This document shows positions 22,092 to 32,513 of a stretch of DNA of 64,000 bases, one piece after another (the stretch's first letter is position 1; each line of letters opens with the position of its first letter). The stretch lies in assembly GCF_004027225.2 (NCBI RefSeq), contig NC_044288.2:21586744-21650743 (forward strand), in the 5' to 3' direction. Source of the DNA: Strigops habroptila. Lineage: Eukaryota > Chordata > Aves > Psittaciformes > Psittacidae. Made by a program: the position numbers and the translations under genes. The notes under the pieces were generated by a model. That model did not search any database. It saw nothing but the letters and a program-made list of their open reading frames with translations, and had not been told where the DNA came from.

Positions 22092-24539
22092 ATGGAAAGC
22101 GTCAGCTTCCAGCGACCCGCCTGGAAATGGCAAGTACTGAGTTTGTTTTTGCTCTGCGGCTGGGGCTGGGTCTCCGGGCAGATCCACTACTCGGTGGTTG
22201 AGGAGTCGGAGGTGGGAACCGTGGTGGGGAACGTGGCCCGGGACCTGGGCTTGAAGGTGGAGGAGCTGCCAGGTCGCAGGCTGCGCCTGGGCTCAGAGGA
22301 GAGCCAGCGCCACTTCGCCGTGCGCCTGGACACTGGCGCGCTGGTGGTGAGCCAGCAGCTGGACCGGGAGCGTCTGTGCGGAGCGGCTGTCAGCTGCGTG
22401 CTGTCGGTGCAGGTGGTGACAGAGAACCCCCTGCAGCTCTTCCGCCTGGAAGTGGAGATCCTGGACTTGAACGACAACTCCCCGAGCTTCCCCACCTCTC
22501 ATCGCACCCTGCGCATCGCCGAGTCTGCCACAGTGGCTGCGCGCTTCCCCCTGGAGAGCGCTCAGGACCCCGATGTGGGCACCAATGCTGTGGGTTCCTA
22601 CCGGCTGAGCCCCAACTCCCACTTCTCCCTGGACGTCAAGCAGCAGCAGGATGGCAAACTCTTCCCGGAGCTGGTGCTGGAGCGTGCCCTGGACCGGGAA
22701 GAGCAGCCAGAACTGCAGCTGGTGCTGACGGCCATGGACGGGGGAAGCCCAGCCCGCTCGGGCACGGCACAGATAACGGTCCTGGTCCTGGATGTCAATG
22801 ACAACGCGCCCACCTTTGACCGTGCCAAGTATAAGGTGCAAGTCCCGGAAAACACACCTGTGGGGGCCCTGCTCCTCCGGCTCAATGCGTCTGACCTTGA
22901 TGAGGGTCCCAATGGGGAGATACAGTATTCCTTTGGGGTTCACACTTCTGACTCAGTCCGGAGGCTTTTTGCCCTGGATCCCCGCAGTGGTGAGGTCCGG
23001 GTGAGTGGGGCCCTGGACTTTGAGGAATCACCTTTCTATGAGATTTATGTGCGAGCCCATGATGGAGGGGTCCCGGAGATGGAGGGCCACTGTGTACTGC
23101 GGGTGGAAGTGGAGGATGCCAATGACAACCCCCCCGAGGTGCTGCTCACTTCCCTGCTGAACCCAGTGCCAGAAGATACCCCACCGGAGACTGTCGTGGG
23201 CCTCTTCAACGTACGGGACAGAGACTCAGGGGCCAATGGGGATGTGAGCTTGGGGATCTCCTCTGATGTGCCTTTTGCCATCAGGTCCCTGCAGAACCAC
23301 TTCTCCCTGGTCACCCGAGAGACCCTGGACCGAGAGTCCACCTCACAGTATGTAGTGGAGCTGAACGCCCAGGATGGTGGGTCTCCTGCTCTCACCACAA
23401 CACTCACACTGCTCCTCAACATATCTGATGTGAATGACAACCCTCCCCACTTCTTGCAGCCCTCCTACGATGCCTTCCTCCTGGAGAACAACCCGCCTGG
23501 CGCCCTGCTGTGCACTGTCTCTGCCTCAGACCCTGACGACGGGGATAATTCGCGGCTTGTTTACTCCATAGAGAGTGGGCAAGTGCAGGGTGCCCCCACC
23601 TCTTCCTTTGTCCACATCAACCCTGACAATGGCAACCTCTATGCTCAGCGCACGTTTGACTTTGAGCTGCTGCAGGTTCTGCCAGTGTCTGTGGCTGTGC
23701 GGGACTCGGGGTCCCCCCCACTCCGTGCCAATGTTACTGTCTACATCTTTGTGCTGGACCAGAATGACCACGCCCCCACCATCCTGCACCCTGCCAGTGA
23801 CAGCGATATCCCAGCACCCCAGAGGGTCCCACTATCTGCCCCACCGGGCTACCTGGTCACCAAGGTGACAGCAGTGGATGCAGATGCTGGGCACAATGCC
23901 TGGCTCTCATACCAACTGCTGCCACAGTCCACTGACCCCTCTTTGTTCCACGTATCACTGTACACCGGGGAGGTGCGGACAGCACGTGCCTTCAAGGACA
24001 CCGACATGGCAGCGCAGCAGCTTATTGTCCAGGTGATGGACAATGGTGACCCACCACTCTTCACCACTGTCCCCATCACTGTGATCCTGGAGGAGGCAGC
24101 CCTGGAGGAGAGCTACAGCCCTCGGGATTTCCTGGCTGGTACCAAGGAGAAGCCGGACCTGACCCTCTACTTGATCATCGCTCTGGCAGCCGTTAGCACC
24201 GTGGCACTCGCCACCGTCACCCTCCTGGCCGCCCGGTGCCTCCGGCGCAGAGGCCGTGCTGCTGCCTCACCCTGCTGCTGGCACCATGAATCACCCTCCC
24301 GGGACTTCTTCAAGCACTCCAGCCCCAAACTCCAGCTCAACTCTGACGGCACCCTTAAATACATGGAGGTCACTCTGCGACCCACCGACTCCCCATCCCA
24401 GTGCTACAGCACCTGCTTCTCCCCCGGCTCCGAGGGGAGCGACTTCACCTTCCTGCGGCCTTGCCCCCGCCCCGCCACCCTACCGAGGGAACCCGGGGCT
24501 TTCTTCTCCGCTACCGGTACGCTGCGGGACCGCGCCCAG
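22092..24539 (+). CDS. C-type variable exon, PCDHGC5-like
   Basis: Single exon of 816 codons. The start at 22092 gives a signal peptide with WKWQVLSLFLLCGWGWVSG, strikingly like the human PCDHGC5 signal, followed by QIHYSVVEESE. EC1 has LCGAAVSC. EC junctions include DLNDNSP, DVNDNAP, DANDNPP and DQNDHAP. The membrane span is near residues 693-713, followed by RCLRRRGR. The tail contains DGTLKYMEVTLRPTDS and CFSPGSEGSDFTFLRP, shared with human C5, and ends TGTLRDRAQ at a CAG|GTGAGA donor in phase 0. C5 affinity is supported by signal, EC1 and tail, yet it lies immediately after C3 with two more C-type exons behind it. In mammals C5 is the last. I therefore leave the symbol blank. C-type isoforms are usually expressed from both alleles rather than stochastically. 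Confidence 0.93.
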
Positions 24540-24959
24540 GTGAGAGCCTAGGGGCGGGGGAAGGCGGTGCCGGCTCGGGGCTCGCCGGACCGAACCGGAC
24601 CGAACCGGAGCGGACCGGGCAGTGCCGCGCCTTCCCCCGGGGCCGCCCTTCCTTGCTCCCGCCGGGGCGCGGGGACCGCGGCGCCGCCGCCGCTCGGGGA
24701 AGCGCCGCGCAGGTTCGCGCCGCGCGGCAACCGCCTGCGGGTTGCGATTGGCGCCGGTGTTGCTGTCCTGGTCACGGAACGCGGCGATTGGAGGAGCGGC
24801 GCGGCGTACGGAGCCAATGGCGGGGCGGCTGCGCGGAGCCCCGGCGCCCCCCGCCCCCGGTGGACCGCGTCCGCCCCGCACAATGAATGGGAGCGGCGAG
24901 CGCTGAGCGCGGCCCCGGAGCACGGAGGGGAGCGCGGCCCGGCCGCCCACCCGGCAAGG
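24540..24959 (+). promoter_or_regulatory. Compact CpG-rich promoter of the next C-type exon
   Basis: Only 420 bases separate the two coding exons. The gap is extremely G+C-rich. It holds ATTGG boxes at 24747-24751 and 24787-24791, a CCAAT box at 24814-24818 and a following GGGGCGG GC box at about 24821. No GCCGCTGT core is present. The promoter of the exon at 24960 must lie here, or inside the preceding exon. The open frame running through the gap is attributed to high G+C. Confidence 0.6.
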
Positions 24960-27383
24960 ATGCCGAGGGCGGGGAAGGCGGGCCGGTCCCTGGGGCTGCC
25001 GCGTGTCTTCTCTTTCTGTTTGTTCCTGCACAGCTCCTCTGCTCAGATCCGGTACAGCATCCCCGAGGAGCTCACCCGGGGCGCCTTCGTGGGCAATATC
25101 GCAAAGGACCTGGGCACTGATGTGGCGAAACTGGCGGCAGCTAATCTGCAGGTACTGTCCGATTCGGATTCGCAGTACTTCTCAGTCAATGTGAACACTG
25201 GTGTTATAATGGTCAGCGAGCGGATAGACCGGGAGCAGCTCTGTGGGCAGAACCCACGCTGCTTCCTCCACCTGAAACTTGCCATCGAGAACCCAGTGGA
25301 GTTTTACCGCATTGAGGTGGAGATCCTGGATATCAATGACAACCCCCCGGCATTCCCCAGTGATGAGGTTTCCTTGCGGATCTATGAGCTGGCATCCCTG
25401 GGTGCCCGCTTCCCCATCCAGCCTGCCCAGGACCCTGATGTGGGCACCAACACCTTGCAGACCTATCACCTGAGTGCCAATGAGAACTTCAACCTCAATG
25501 TGAAGGCGCGCACAGATGGTGGGAAGTTCCCTGAGCTGGTGCTGGAGAGGGCCCTGGACCGGGAACTCAGAGCTTTCCACCACCTGGTCCTGACAGCCGA
25601 AGATGGGGGCTCTCCACCCAAGTCCAGCAAGACACGCATCACCATTCAGGTCCTGGATGCCAATGACAACCACCCGGTCTTTGACAGACCATCGTATGGA
25701 GCCCGCTTGGTGGAAAACTCGCCACTGGGCACCCTTGTGGTGAAGTTAAATGCCACCGATGTGGATGAAGGACCCAATGGAGATATCCGCTACTCCCTCA
25801 GCAGCCACAACTCAGCTGCCTTACGCCAGATCTTTGCCATCGATGAGCAAACTGGGGAGATTCGTGTCCAGGGCAACCTGGACTTCGAGGAGGCAACGGT
25901 GTATGAGATTGAAGTGGAGGCCAAGGACATGGGGTCGCCAACGATGGAGGAGCACTGCAGCGTGGTGGTGGAAATCACTGATGTGAATGACAACGCCCCA
26001 GAGGTCATTCTTACCTCATTCTCCAGTTCCCTGAGCGAGGATGCACCTCCGGGCACTGTGGTGGCTGTGATACACGTCAGAGACAAGGACTCTGGTGACC
26101 AGGGCAAGGTCCAATGTCGTGTATCTCCAGATCTTCCTTTCCAGCTGCGTAAGGACTATGAGCACCAGTACTCACTGTTAACAAGTACCCGTTTGGACCG
26201 GGAGTATATTGCCTACTACAATGTCACCATCTCTGCCTCGGACCTGGGCAGGCCCCCACTTTCCCGCCACACCATCTTGCCCATCGCCCTGGCAGATGTC
26301 AATGACAATGCGCCCCAGTTTGAGCAAGCGTCCTACGAAGTGCTTGTGGCAGAAAACAACGCAGTGGGCAGCGTGCTGGTTACAGTCTCTGCTGCTGACC
26401 CTGACTCGGAGCAGAATTCCCGCCTCTCTTACACCATCCTGCGAGCTGGTGGGACAGATCCAGGCCTGGATCCAACTCGCTACCTCTCCATACATCCCAC
26501 CAGTGGCCAGGTCTCTGCCAAATTCCCTTTTGACTATGAGCAAACCACCTATCTCCAGTTCCACGTGGAGGTCTCTGATGGTGGCTCCCCGGCCCTGAGG
26601 AACAGGACGCTGGTTCACATTTTTATAGTGGACCAGAATGACAATGCCCCACAGGTGCATTTCCCCAGGGCCGGGGAGGACTCTGCTACCCAGTTCCGAA
26701 TCTCCCCCTTCACCACCCCTCCTGCTCTCATCACCAAGGTGGTGGCAATAGATGCGGACTCCGGGCTCAATGCCTGGCTCTCTTACCACCTCGTGGAAGC
26801 CACAGACCCGGGGCTTTTCAGTGTGACCCTGCGCTCTGGGGAGATCTGGATCACACGGGCCCTACAGGAGACGGATGCCTCTGCGCATGAACTGTTGGTG
26901 GTGGTCCGGGATGCTGGGGAACCCCCACTCTCCACAGCTGTCACACTGGTGGTGCTGGTGGAGGAGAAGGGCCCAGAGGCCTTGCAGGGCTCAGAGGCTC
27001 GTGCCACTGATGGTGGGGGTTTACCCACAATTACGCTTTACCTGATTGTGTCCCTAGTGCTCATCTCCACCATCTCTCTGGTGGGACTGGCCACACTGGG
27101 AGTGCGGTGCCTCCGGCGGCGCTCAGCGCCTGCCAACCAGGGCTGCTGCGTGGAGAGTGTGAACACGCTTCAGCCCCCACCCAGCCACATTTTTGGGCGC
27201 TTGCACTATGAGCCTAAGCAAGGGGACACGGTGATGGGCGTCCAGGTGACAGCCACGGCCCCCCCCGCCCCGCTTTATCGCTCCTGCTTCTCGCCGGTAT
27301 CAGACATCAGCGAGTTCATGTTTGTGAAACCCTCCGCGGCTCCAGCCGGTGCCAACCTGCCGGATGCCACCCTGTGCAAAGAG
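24960..27383 (+). CDS. C-type gamma-protocadherin variable exon, orthologue unassigned (I)
   Basis: Single exon of 808 codons. The start at 24960 (MPRAGKAGRS...) precedes a good signal peptide (VFSFCLFLHSSSA) and QIRYSIPEE. The same frame is open 131 codons upstream from 24567, but that part is promoter DNA rich in Arg, Ala and Pro. EC1 has LCGQNPRC. Junctions are DINDNPP, DANDNHP, DVNDNAP and DQNDNAP. The membrane span is about 692-714, then RCLRRR. The tail has CFSPVSDISEFMFVKP, related to the C5-like SDFTFLRP motif, and ends TLCKE at GAG|GTGAGC, phase 0. It is a complete, apparently functional exon. I could not match it to human C4 or C5 with confidence. It may be a C-type isoform retained in birds and reptiles and lost or diverged in mammals. 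Confidence 0.92.
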
Positions 27384-28015
27384 GTGAGCTCTGAAGCGTG
27401 TGAGTCTGTCCCGACCGCAGCCCCGGCGTCTGCAGGGCTCGGCACCGAACCGGCTCGGGATGCGGCACCCCCCAGCCGCTTTGGGGGGGGTGGGTGCCCG
27501 CCGGAGCCCGCTCCCAGCAGCCGGGCGGGGCGGAGCGGAGCGGGGGTTGCCGCTGCCGGGAGTCCCCGGCGCCCTCCCGGCGCTGCGAGGGCGGATTGGC
27601 GGCGGCGGGGCTGGGGGGGGCTGCGCCGTGCGTATTTTGGGGAAGGCAGTGATGGAGGAGGAGGGAGAGAAAAAGGAGGAGGAGGAGGAGGAGGAGGAGG
27701 GGGCTGTGGAGAGACGTAAAACTGTCACTCGTTCCATCCCCTCCGCTCGCCGACTTTGTGTGTCTTTGCGTGCCGAGAAGCGGCTCCGCCGGCCGGGCTG
27801 CTATCGCCCCCCCACCCCCTCCATCCCCCCCCTGCCTGGCTCCGCGGTTCCGGCGGCGGCTTCCTCCCTGCACAATCCGCTCGGATCCCCCCCGGTCACC
27901 GGGGTTCCGGCGCGGCGGCGGCGGCTGCCGGGGTCGGCAGCGGGGAGACGGGGGAGGCTGCTCGGAGCCGCCGCCGCTCCGCTCCGCGCTGCTCAGCTCG
28001 CGCACCCGGTACGGG
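27384..28015 (+). promoter_or_regulatory. Promoter and 5' UTR region of the last C-type exon
   Basis: A 632-base G+C-rich gap. It contains an ATTGG box at 27595-27599, many GC boxes and a purine-rich GGA repeat at 27652-27704. No CSE core was seen. The open frames crossing it in two phases are explained by composition. Confidence 0.55.
27652..27704 (+). repeat. GGA-rich simple repeat
   Basis: Almost pure purine tract of GGA units (GAGGAGGAGG...), just upstream of the last C-type exon. It lies in the presumed promoter or 5' UTR. Confidence 0.9.
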
Positions 28016-30448
28016 ATGCTCGGGGGACGGGGTTGGCCATGGCAGCTCCCGCTGCTGCTCGCAGCTCTCTCCTGCCTGGCGGCTTCCAGCAGCGCTCAGC
28101 TCCGCTACTCCGTGCCCGAGGACCGAGAGCCGGGCTCCTCCGTGGGCGACCTGGCCAAGGACCTAGGGGTGGAGGTGCGGAGCCTGGCCACCCGCAACCT
28201 GCGCCTGGTGAGCGAGGGGGGACAGCGGCACTTCCAGGTGGACTTAGTGGCGGGAGTGCTGCTCCTCGATAGGAGGCTGGACCGGGAGGCACTGTGTGGG
28301 CAGAGCCCCACGTGCTCTCTGCACCTCCAACTCGTCATGGAGAATCCCCTCCAGCTCCACCGTATTGAGGTGGATGTCCTCGACGTGAATGACAACGCAC
28401 CCCAGTTCCCTAAGCCAGAGGTGGTCTTGGAGATCACTGAGGTAGCCAACCCTGGGACTCGGCTACCCTTGGAGGTAGCAGAAGACCCGGACATGGGCTC
28501 CAACTCCATCTCTACCTACGAGCTCAGCCCCAGTGAGCATTTTGCCCTGAGTATCAACATGAGGGGAGATGGGGTTAAAATGCCCGAGATCGTGCTTGAA
28601 AAAGCACTGGATAGAGAGAAAGTGCCTGTTCATCATTTAACACTGACAGCCCTGGATGGAGGGAATCCGGTGAAATCTGGCACTGCCAAGGTTACCATCC
28701 ATGTCCTGGATGCAAATGACAACCCTCCTGTCTGTGATCCACCTATATCCAAGGTACACCTGGAGGAGAATGTACCGGTGGGCACTCTGGTCACCAAGTT
28801 GAATGTCACCGACCTGGATGAAGGTCCCAACGGGCATGTGGAATATTCTTTCAAAACAAGCAATAATGCACCTGGTAAATTCACCAAGCTGTTTTCCTTA
28901 GATCCCCGGACAGGGGAGATCAGAACCAAAGCCCCCCTGGATTACGAGGAATCCAGTGCTTATGAGATTGCGGTTCGAGCCAGGGACAAGGGATCCCCAG
29001 CCATGGAAGGGCACTGTCACCTGCGAGTGGAGTTAATCGATATCAATGATAACAGCCCAGAGATTGTTCTGACCTCTCTGTCCAGCCCGGTGCAGGAGGA
29101 TGCAACCCCTGGCACTGTGATTGCTCTCATTGGTGTGAAGGACAGTGATTCTGGTGACAATGGGCAGGTCCGTCTGCAGATAGCGAAAGAGCTCCCATTT
29201 AAACTGGTGTCATCTTTTAAAGAGCATTTCTCACTGGTTACAAATGGTCCCCTTGATCGGGAGAAGGCCAATGGATACAACATCACAGTGAGAGCTGTGG
29301 ATTCAGGGTTCCCGCAGAGGGCTACACAAAAAACCTTCTACCTCCAAATTGCTGACGTGAATGATAATGCACCAAACTTCAGCAGCCCTTTTGATACAGC
29401 TCACATTCAGGAAAACTCTCTTCCTGGAACTTCTGTCTTTTCTGTGTCAGCATCTGATCCTGATGAGGGTAGCAACTCCAAGCTGTCTTACTCCATCTTG
29501 GACAATGGGATGCAGGATATACCCATCTCGACCTACTTTCGAATAGACCAGGACAACGGCACCGTCTATACCATGCGAGCTCTGGACTATGAGCAGGACA
29601 AGGTGTTCCAGGTGCCTGTGGAGGTGAAGGATGGTGGGTCTCCTGCACTGAGTAGCACTGCTGTGGTCCATGTGTTTGTCCTGGATGAGAATGACAATGC
29701 CCCCACCATTGTCTACCCGTCCGTCCCTAAGGGTTCTGCCTTCCACCAAACCATCCCGGTCTTGGCAGAACCTGGCTATCTGGTCACCAAAATTGTAGCT
29801 GTTGATGCTGATAGTGGCCATAATGCTTGGCTGTCCTACCAGCTGCAGGAGAGTGCTGAGGCTTTGCCCTTCCAAGTGGAACACCGCTCTGGAGAGATAA
29901 GGGTTGCACAGGCTCTCAGGGAGTCAGAAGATCCCCACAGGCTGGTGGTCGAAGTGAGGGACAATGGGACACCATCCCTCTCGGCCTCTGTGGTAATAGT
30001 AATTTCTCCAGAGGAAAACAGTGTGCAGGACTTTGCCAAGTCCTTGGACCTCCCCAAATCTTCTCCCAAGGATACCAACCTAACTCTTTACCTCATCATC
30101 TCCTTGGTGTCCATTTCCCTTGTGTCCTGTGTGATGTTTGCTGTGGCGGCTGCCCGGTGTCTCAAAGCTGGCACTACCAGCTGGACCTTTGCGGGTTGCT
30201 GCCGAGGGACTGGCCGCAAGCCCGCCTCCCATTTCCGTGGGCAAATGAAGCCAGATGGCTTCATCAAGTACCTGGACGTGGGAGGAGCGGGCTTGACCTC
30301 CCAGGCACAGAATTACACCTCTTGTTTTTCGCCCATGTCTGACCAGAGTGACTTCCTCTTTGTAAAACCTTTCAGCCATTCTAGCACTGCGGAGACTGTG
30401 GCTGCCTATGAGCAGGTGACCAGCACCTTAGCGAGTCCCTGCGATGGG
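28016..30448 (+). CDS. C-type gamma-protocadherin variable exon, orthologue unassigned (II)
   Basis: Last variable exon of the cluster, 811 codons. The start at 28016 gives the signal peptide WQLPLLLAALSCLAASSSA and then QLRYSVPED. The frame open upstream to 27758 is rejected because it is arginine- and proline-rich and delays the signal. EC1 has LCGQSPTC. Junctions include DVNDNAP, DANDNPP, DINDNSP and DENDNAP. The membrane span is about 691-713 (LYLIISLVSISLVSCVMF). The tail holds FIKYLDVGGAG and CFSPMSDQSDFLFVKP. KF/KY-DVGG is reminiscent of human PCDHGC4, but the rest does not settle it. The donor GGG|GTAAGA is in phase 0 to constant exon 1, 2 kb away. Read-through would stop at 30544. 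Codon use is less G+C-biased than in the A-like and B-like exons. Confidence 0.92.
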
Positions 30449-32454
30449 GTAAGAGAGGGGGGGTTCTTGCTGTCCTATCTGCTAAGTGCAATGGTCAGTA
30501 ATATCCAGGCCAGTTGGCTGTTTTCTGTCTGTCCTTCCACCTGAGAAGGTGGCTTCAGGGAACGTGTGTCACTGTCACCTCCTGGGAGGTGGCAGGTGAA
30601 AGCTTTGGCTCGGTTCGATGGATGTGGTGAAGCGGGTGGGCAGCACTATAAAATCAAACACTGTGTGTCTGTAGAACTGGAGTTTTCCCTTGGCCCCGTT
30701 CGTACTCTTTTCTTTTTAAAGTGATCCTTAGCATGGTCAGGAACATGATTTTTTGGGGGTGTTTAACTTCTTGATTGTTTTAACCCCTGCTCATTGCAGG
30801 GGTCTGGACTAGATGACCTTTGAAGGTCCCTTCCAACCCAAACTGTTCTATGATTTTGCATGGCGTATAAGGAGGTTATCTGAAAGCAAAGTTTGTTGGT
30901 GTTTCTTTTGCTTTGTTTTAGAGGTATATTGTAGAAATTGCTCCTTTCTTAACCCCTAAGTGTTATTGAATACTAATTGTGCCCTGGCAAGGTGTCATTT
31001 TCCAGATTGGTTATTCTGAGCAAGGGGCTGAATTCACTATTCAGCACTGAACGTAGTGACATCTTTTGCAAGCATCCTGGTGACCTTACGTGCCCTTGGG
31101 CTTGCAGAGACTTTAGCCATTTATATTCAGATGTCTAAATATGGATATAGGTGACTGTGTTTAGCTGTAGCTTTTATGAGTTTGGGATATAAAAAGTAAA
31201 GTAATTTTGTGTCATAAATGCCTGCCCTAAATTTGAAAGTGGTAATTACAGCAGGAATTCAAAATATAGATTGGGAAGGGCTTATCTAGTGCAGGACTGT
31301 GTGTGCAGAAATGTGTATCTCAAATCTGAAGGGCAACTATTTAAACAGCTTCATTTGCATGCAGCTTGGGTACCAGTGGGGCCTCTATTTTAGGGGAGTA
31401 ATTTATTCTAATATATTCTTTCATCAGAATCATCAAAGCTGTGGAGAAATTAGTGAAATCACATTTACTAAATCAAAATCTAGGTCAGCTCTACCCGTCT
31501 TCACTTTTCGTTAGTAATAGCATGTACAAGCAGAATAATCCTATAAAATAGATGTTCCGCTGTATGGATGATGAACTGCTCATTCTGAAGGTAACTGAGA
31601 GAAACGTTGTTCTTTCCAGGTAGCATGTTATCATTCTGGAGTTAATTAAGGAGATTATGATTCTCGGAAGTATGTGTCTTCCAGACAGCAAACAGTTCTG
31701 CTATTTAGTGCTCTTCACAAAGGCATGATTCAAACAGGAATATACAAGCTTGCTTCATGTCCTTCCTTATTTACAAAATGTCCATTGTCTGATGGTGAAA
31801 TAACACAGGCAGAAAGTGATATGGGGGCTTACTAATGAAGTGTGCTGCTGTGTCCAAAGTTTATTGTGTCTCCTAAACAAATAATGCTTTTTTTCTTTTG
31901 CTGTCGGAAGTTCATTTTTTTTCTCCATGGACAGAAAAATATTGTAATGCTCCGAGGCCACAGCATCTAGGAAAAGTCATTCAAATACAATGTGTGAGAT
32001 CAAGATCTCAGGCAGGCCTTTTTAAGAACAGAAGAAGGACAGATTAGGAAGGTCTGTTTCCATTTTACCTTCTGGCATTAAAAGCATCTTTCTCAGTATC
32101 AACTAACTCTGCCATCACCACCCCACTCCTCCAAGCTCATTACTTTGGTACCATTGCTCCTGCTGAATTGATGCTCTTATCAGTTTATTTCATGCTTCAT
32201 TTCTTTCACAGCCTGGTTTCCTGAGCTGCTGAGGAAGATTATTCACTGAATGTTTTTTTTCATGCTTTTCAGTATTCATGCTGTTTCAGAAATTCTCAAG
32301 AAAGGAGGAGGGGGTGCTTTCCTTTTGTTCTAATTGATTTGCTTTACTTGGAAGGAACATGCTGATATTCCACGCTGAAATAGTCCAGGATCAGTTCGCT
32401 TTCATTTTCAAAGGCAAGAATGGAGGTACTAAAACTCTTCTATTTTCTTTGCAG
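30449..32454 (+). other. Intron between last variable exon and constant exon 1
   Basis: No coding segment found. AT-rich, with a short CR1 3' end near 30792-30856. It ends in a pyrimidine tract and TTTCTTTGCAG at the constant exon 1 acceptor. Confidence 0.8.
30792..30856 (+). mobile_element. CR1 LINE 3'-end fragment
   Basis: Contains GGTCTGGACTAGATGACCTT, then a stretch equivalent to GAAGGTCCCTTCCAACCC, then CTGTTCTATGATT. These are the canonical avian CR1 3' terminal sequences. 5'-truncated and non-coding. Confidence 0.85.
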
Positions 32455-32513
32455 CAAGCTCAGCCTAACACCGACTGGCGCTTCTCTCAGACCCAGAGAC
32501 CTGGAACAAGTGG
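32455..32513 (+). CDS. Gamma-protocadherin constant exon 1
   Basis: 59 bases, the same length as in human. It encodes [19 protein letters not shown] plus two bases of the next Gly codon, nearly identical to the human constant region. Acceptor TTTCTTTGCAG; donor TGG|GTAAGT. It begins in phase 0, matching every variable exon donor in the window. It is shared by all gamma isoforms and starts the common cytoplasmic tail, which in mammals binds kinases such as FAK and PYK2. Confidence 0.97.

Noticed and set aside
24567..24959. N-terminal extension of the C-type exon at 24960
   Set aside because: In-frame but encodes promoter DNA (Arg/Ala/Pro/Gly-rich), places over 130 residues before the signal peptide and lacks an intervening Met.
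27384..27719. C-terminal extension past the donor of the 24960 exon
   Set aside because: Intron read-through of a G+C-rich promoter with a GGA repeat; the consensus donor at 27384 fits the constant exon phase.
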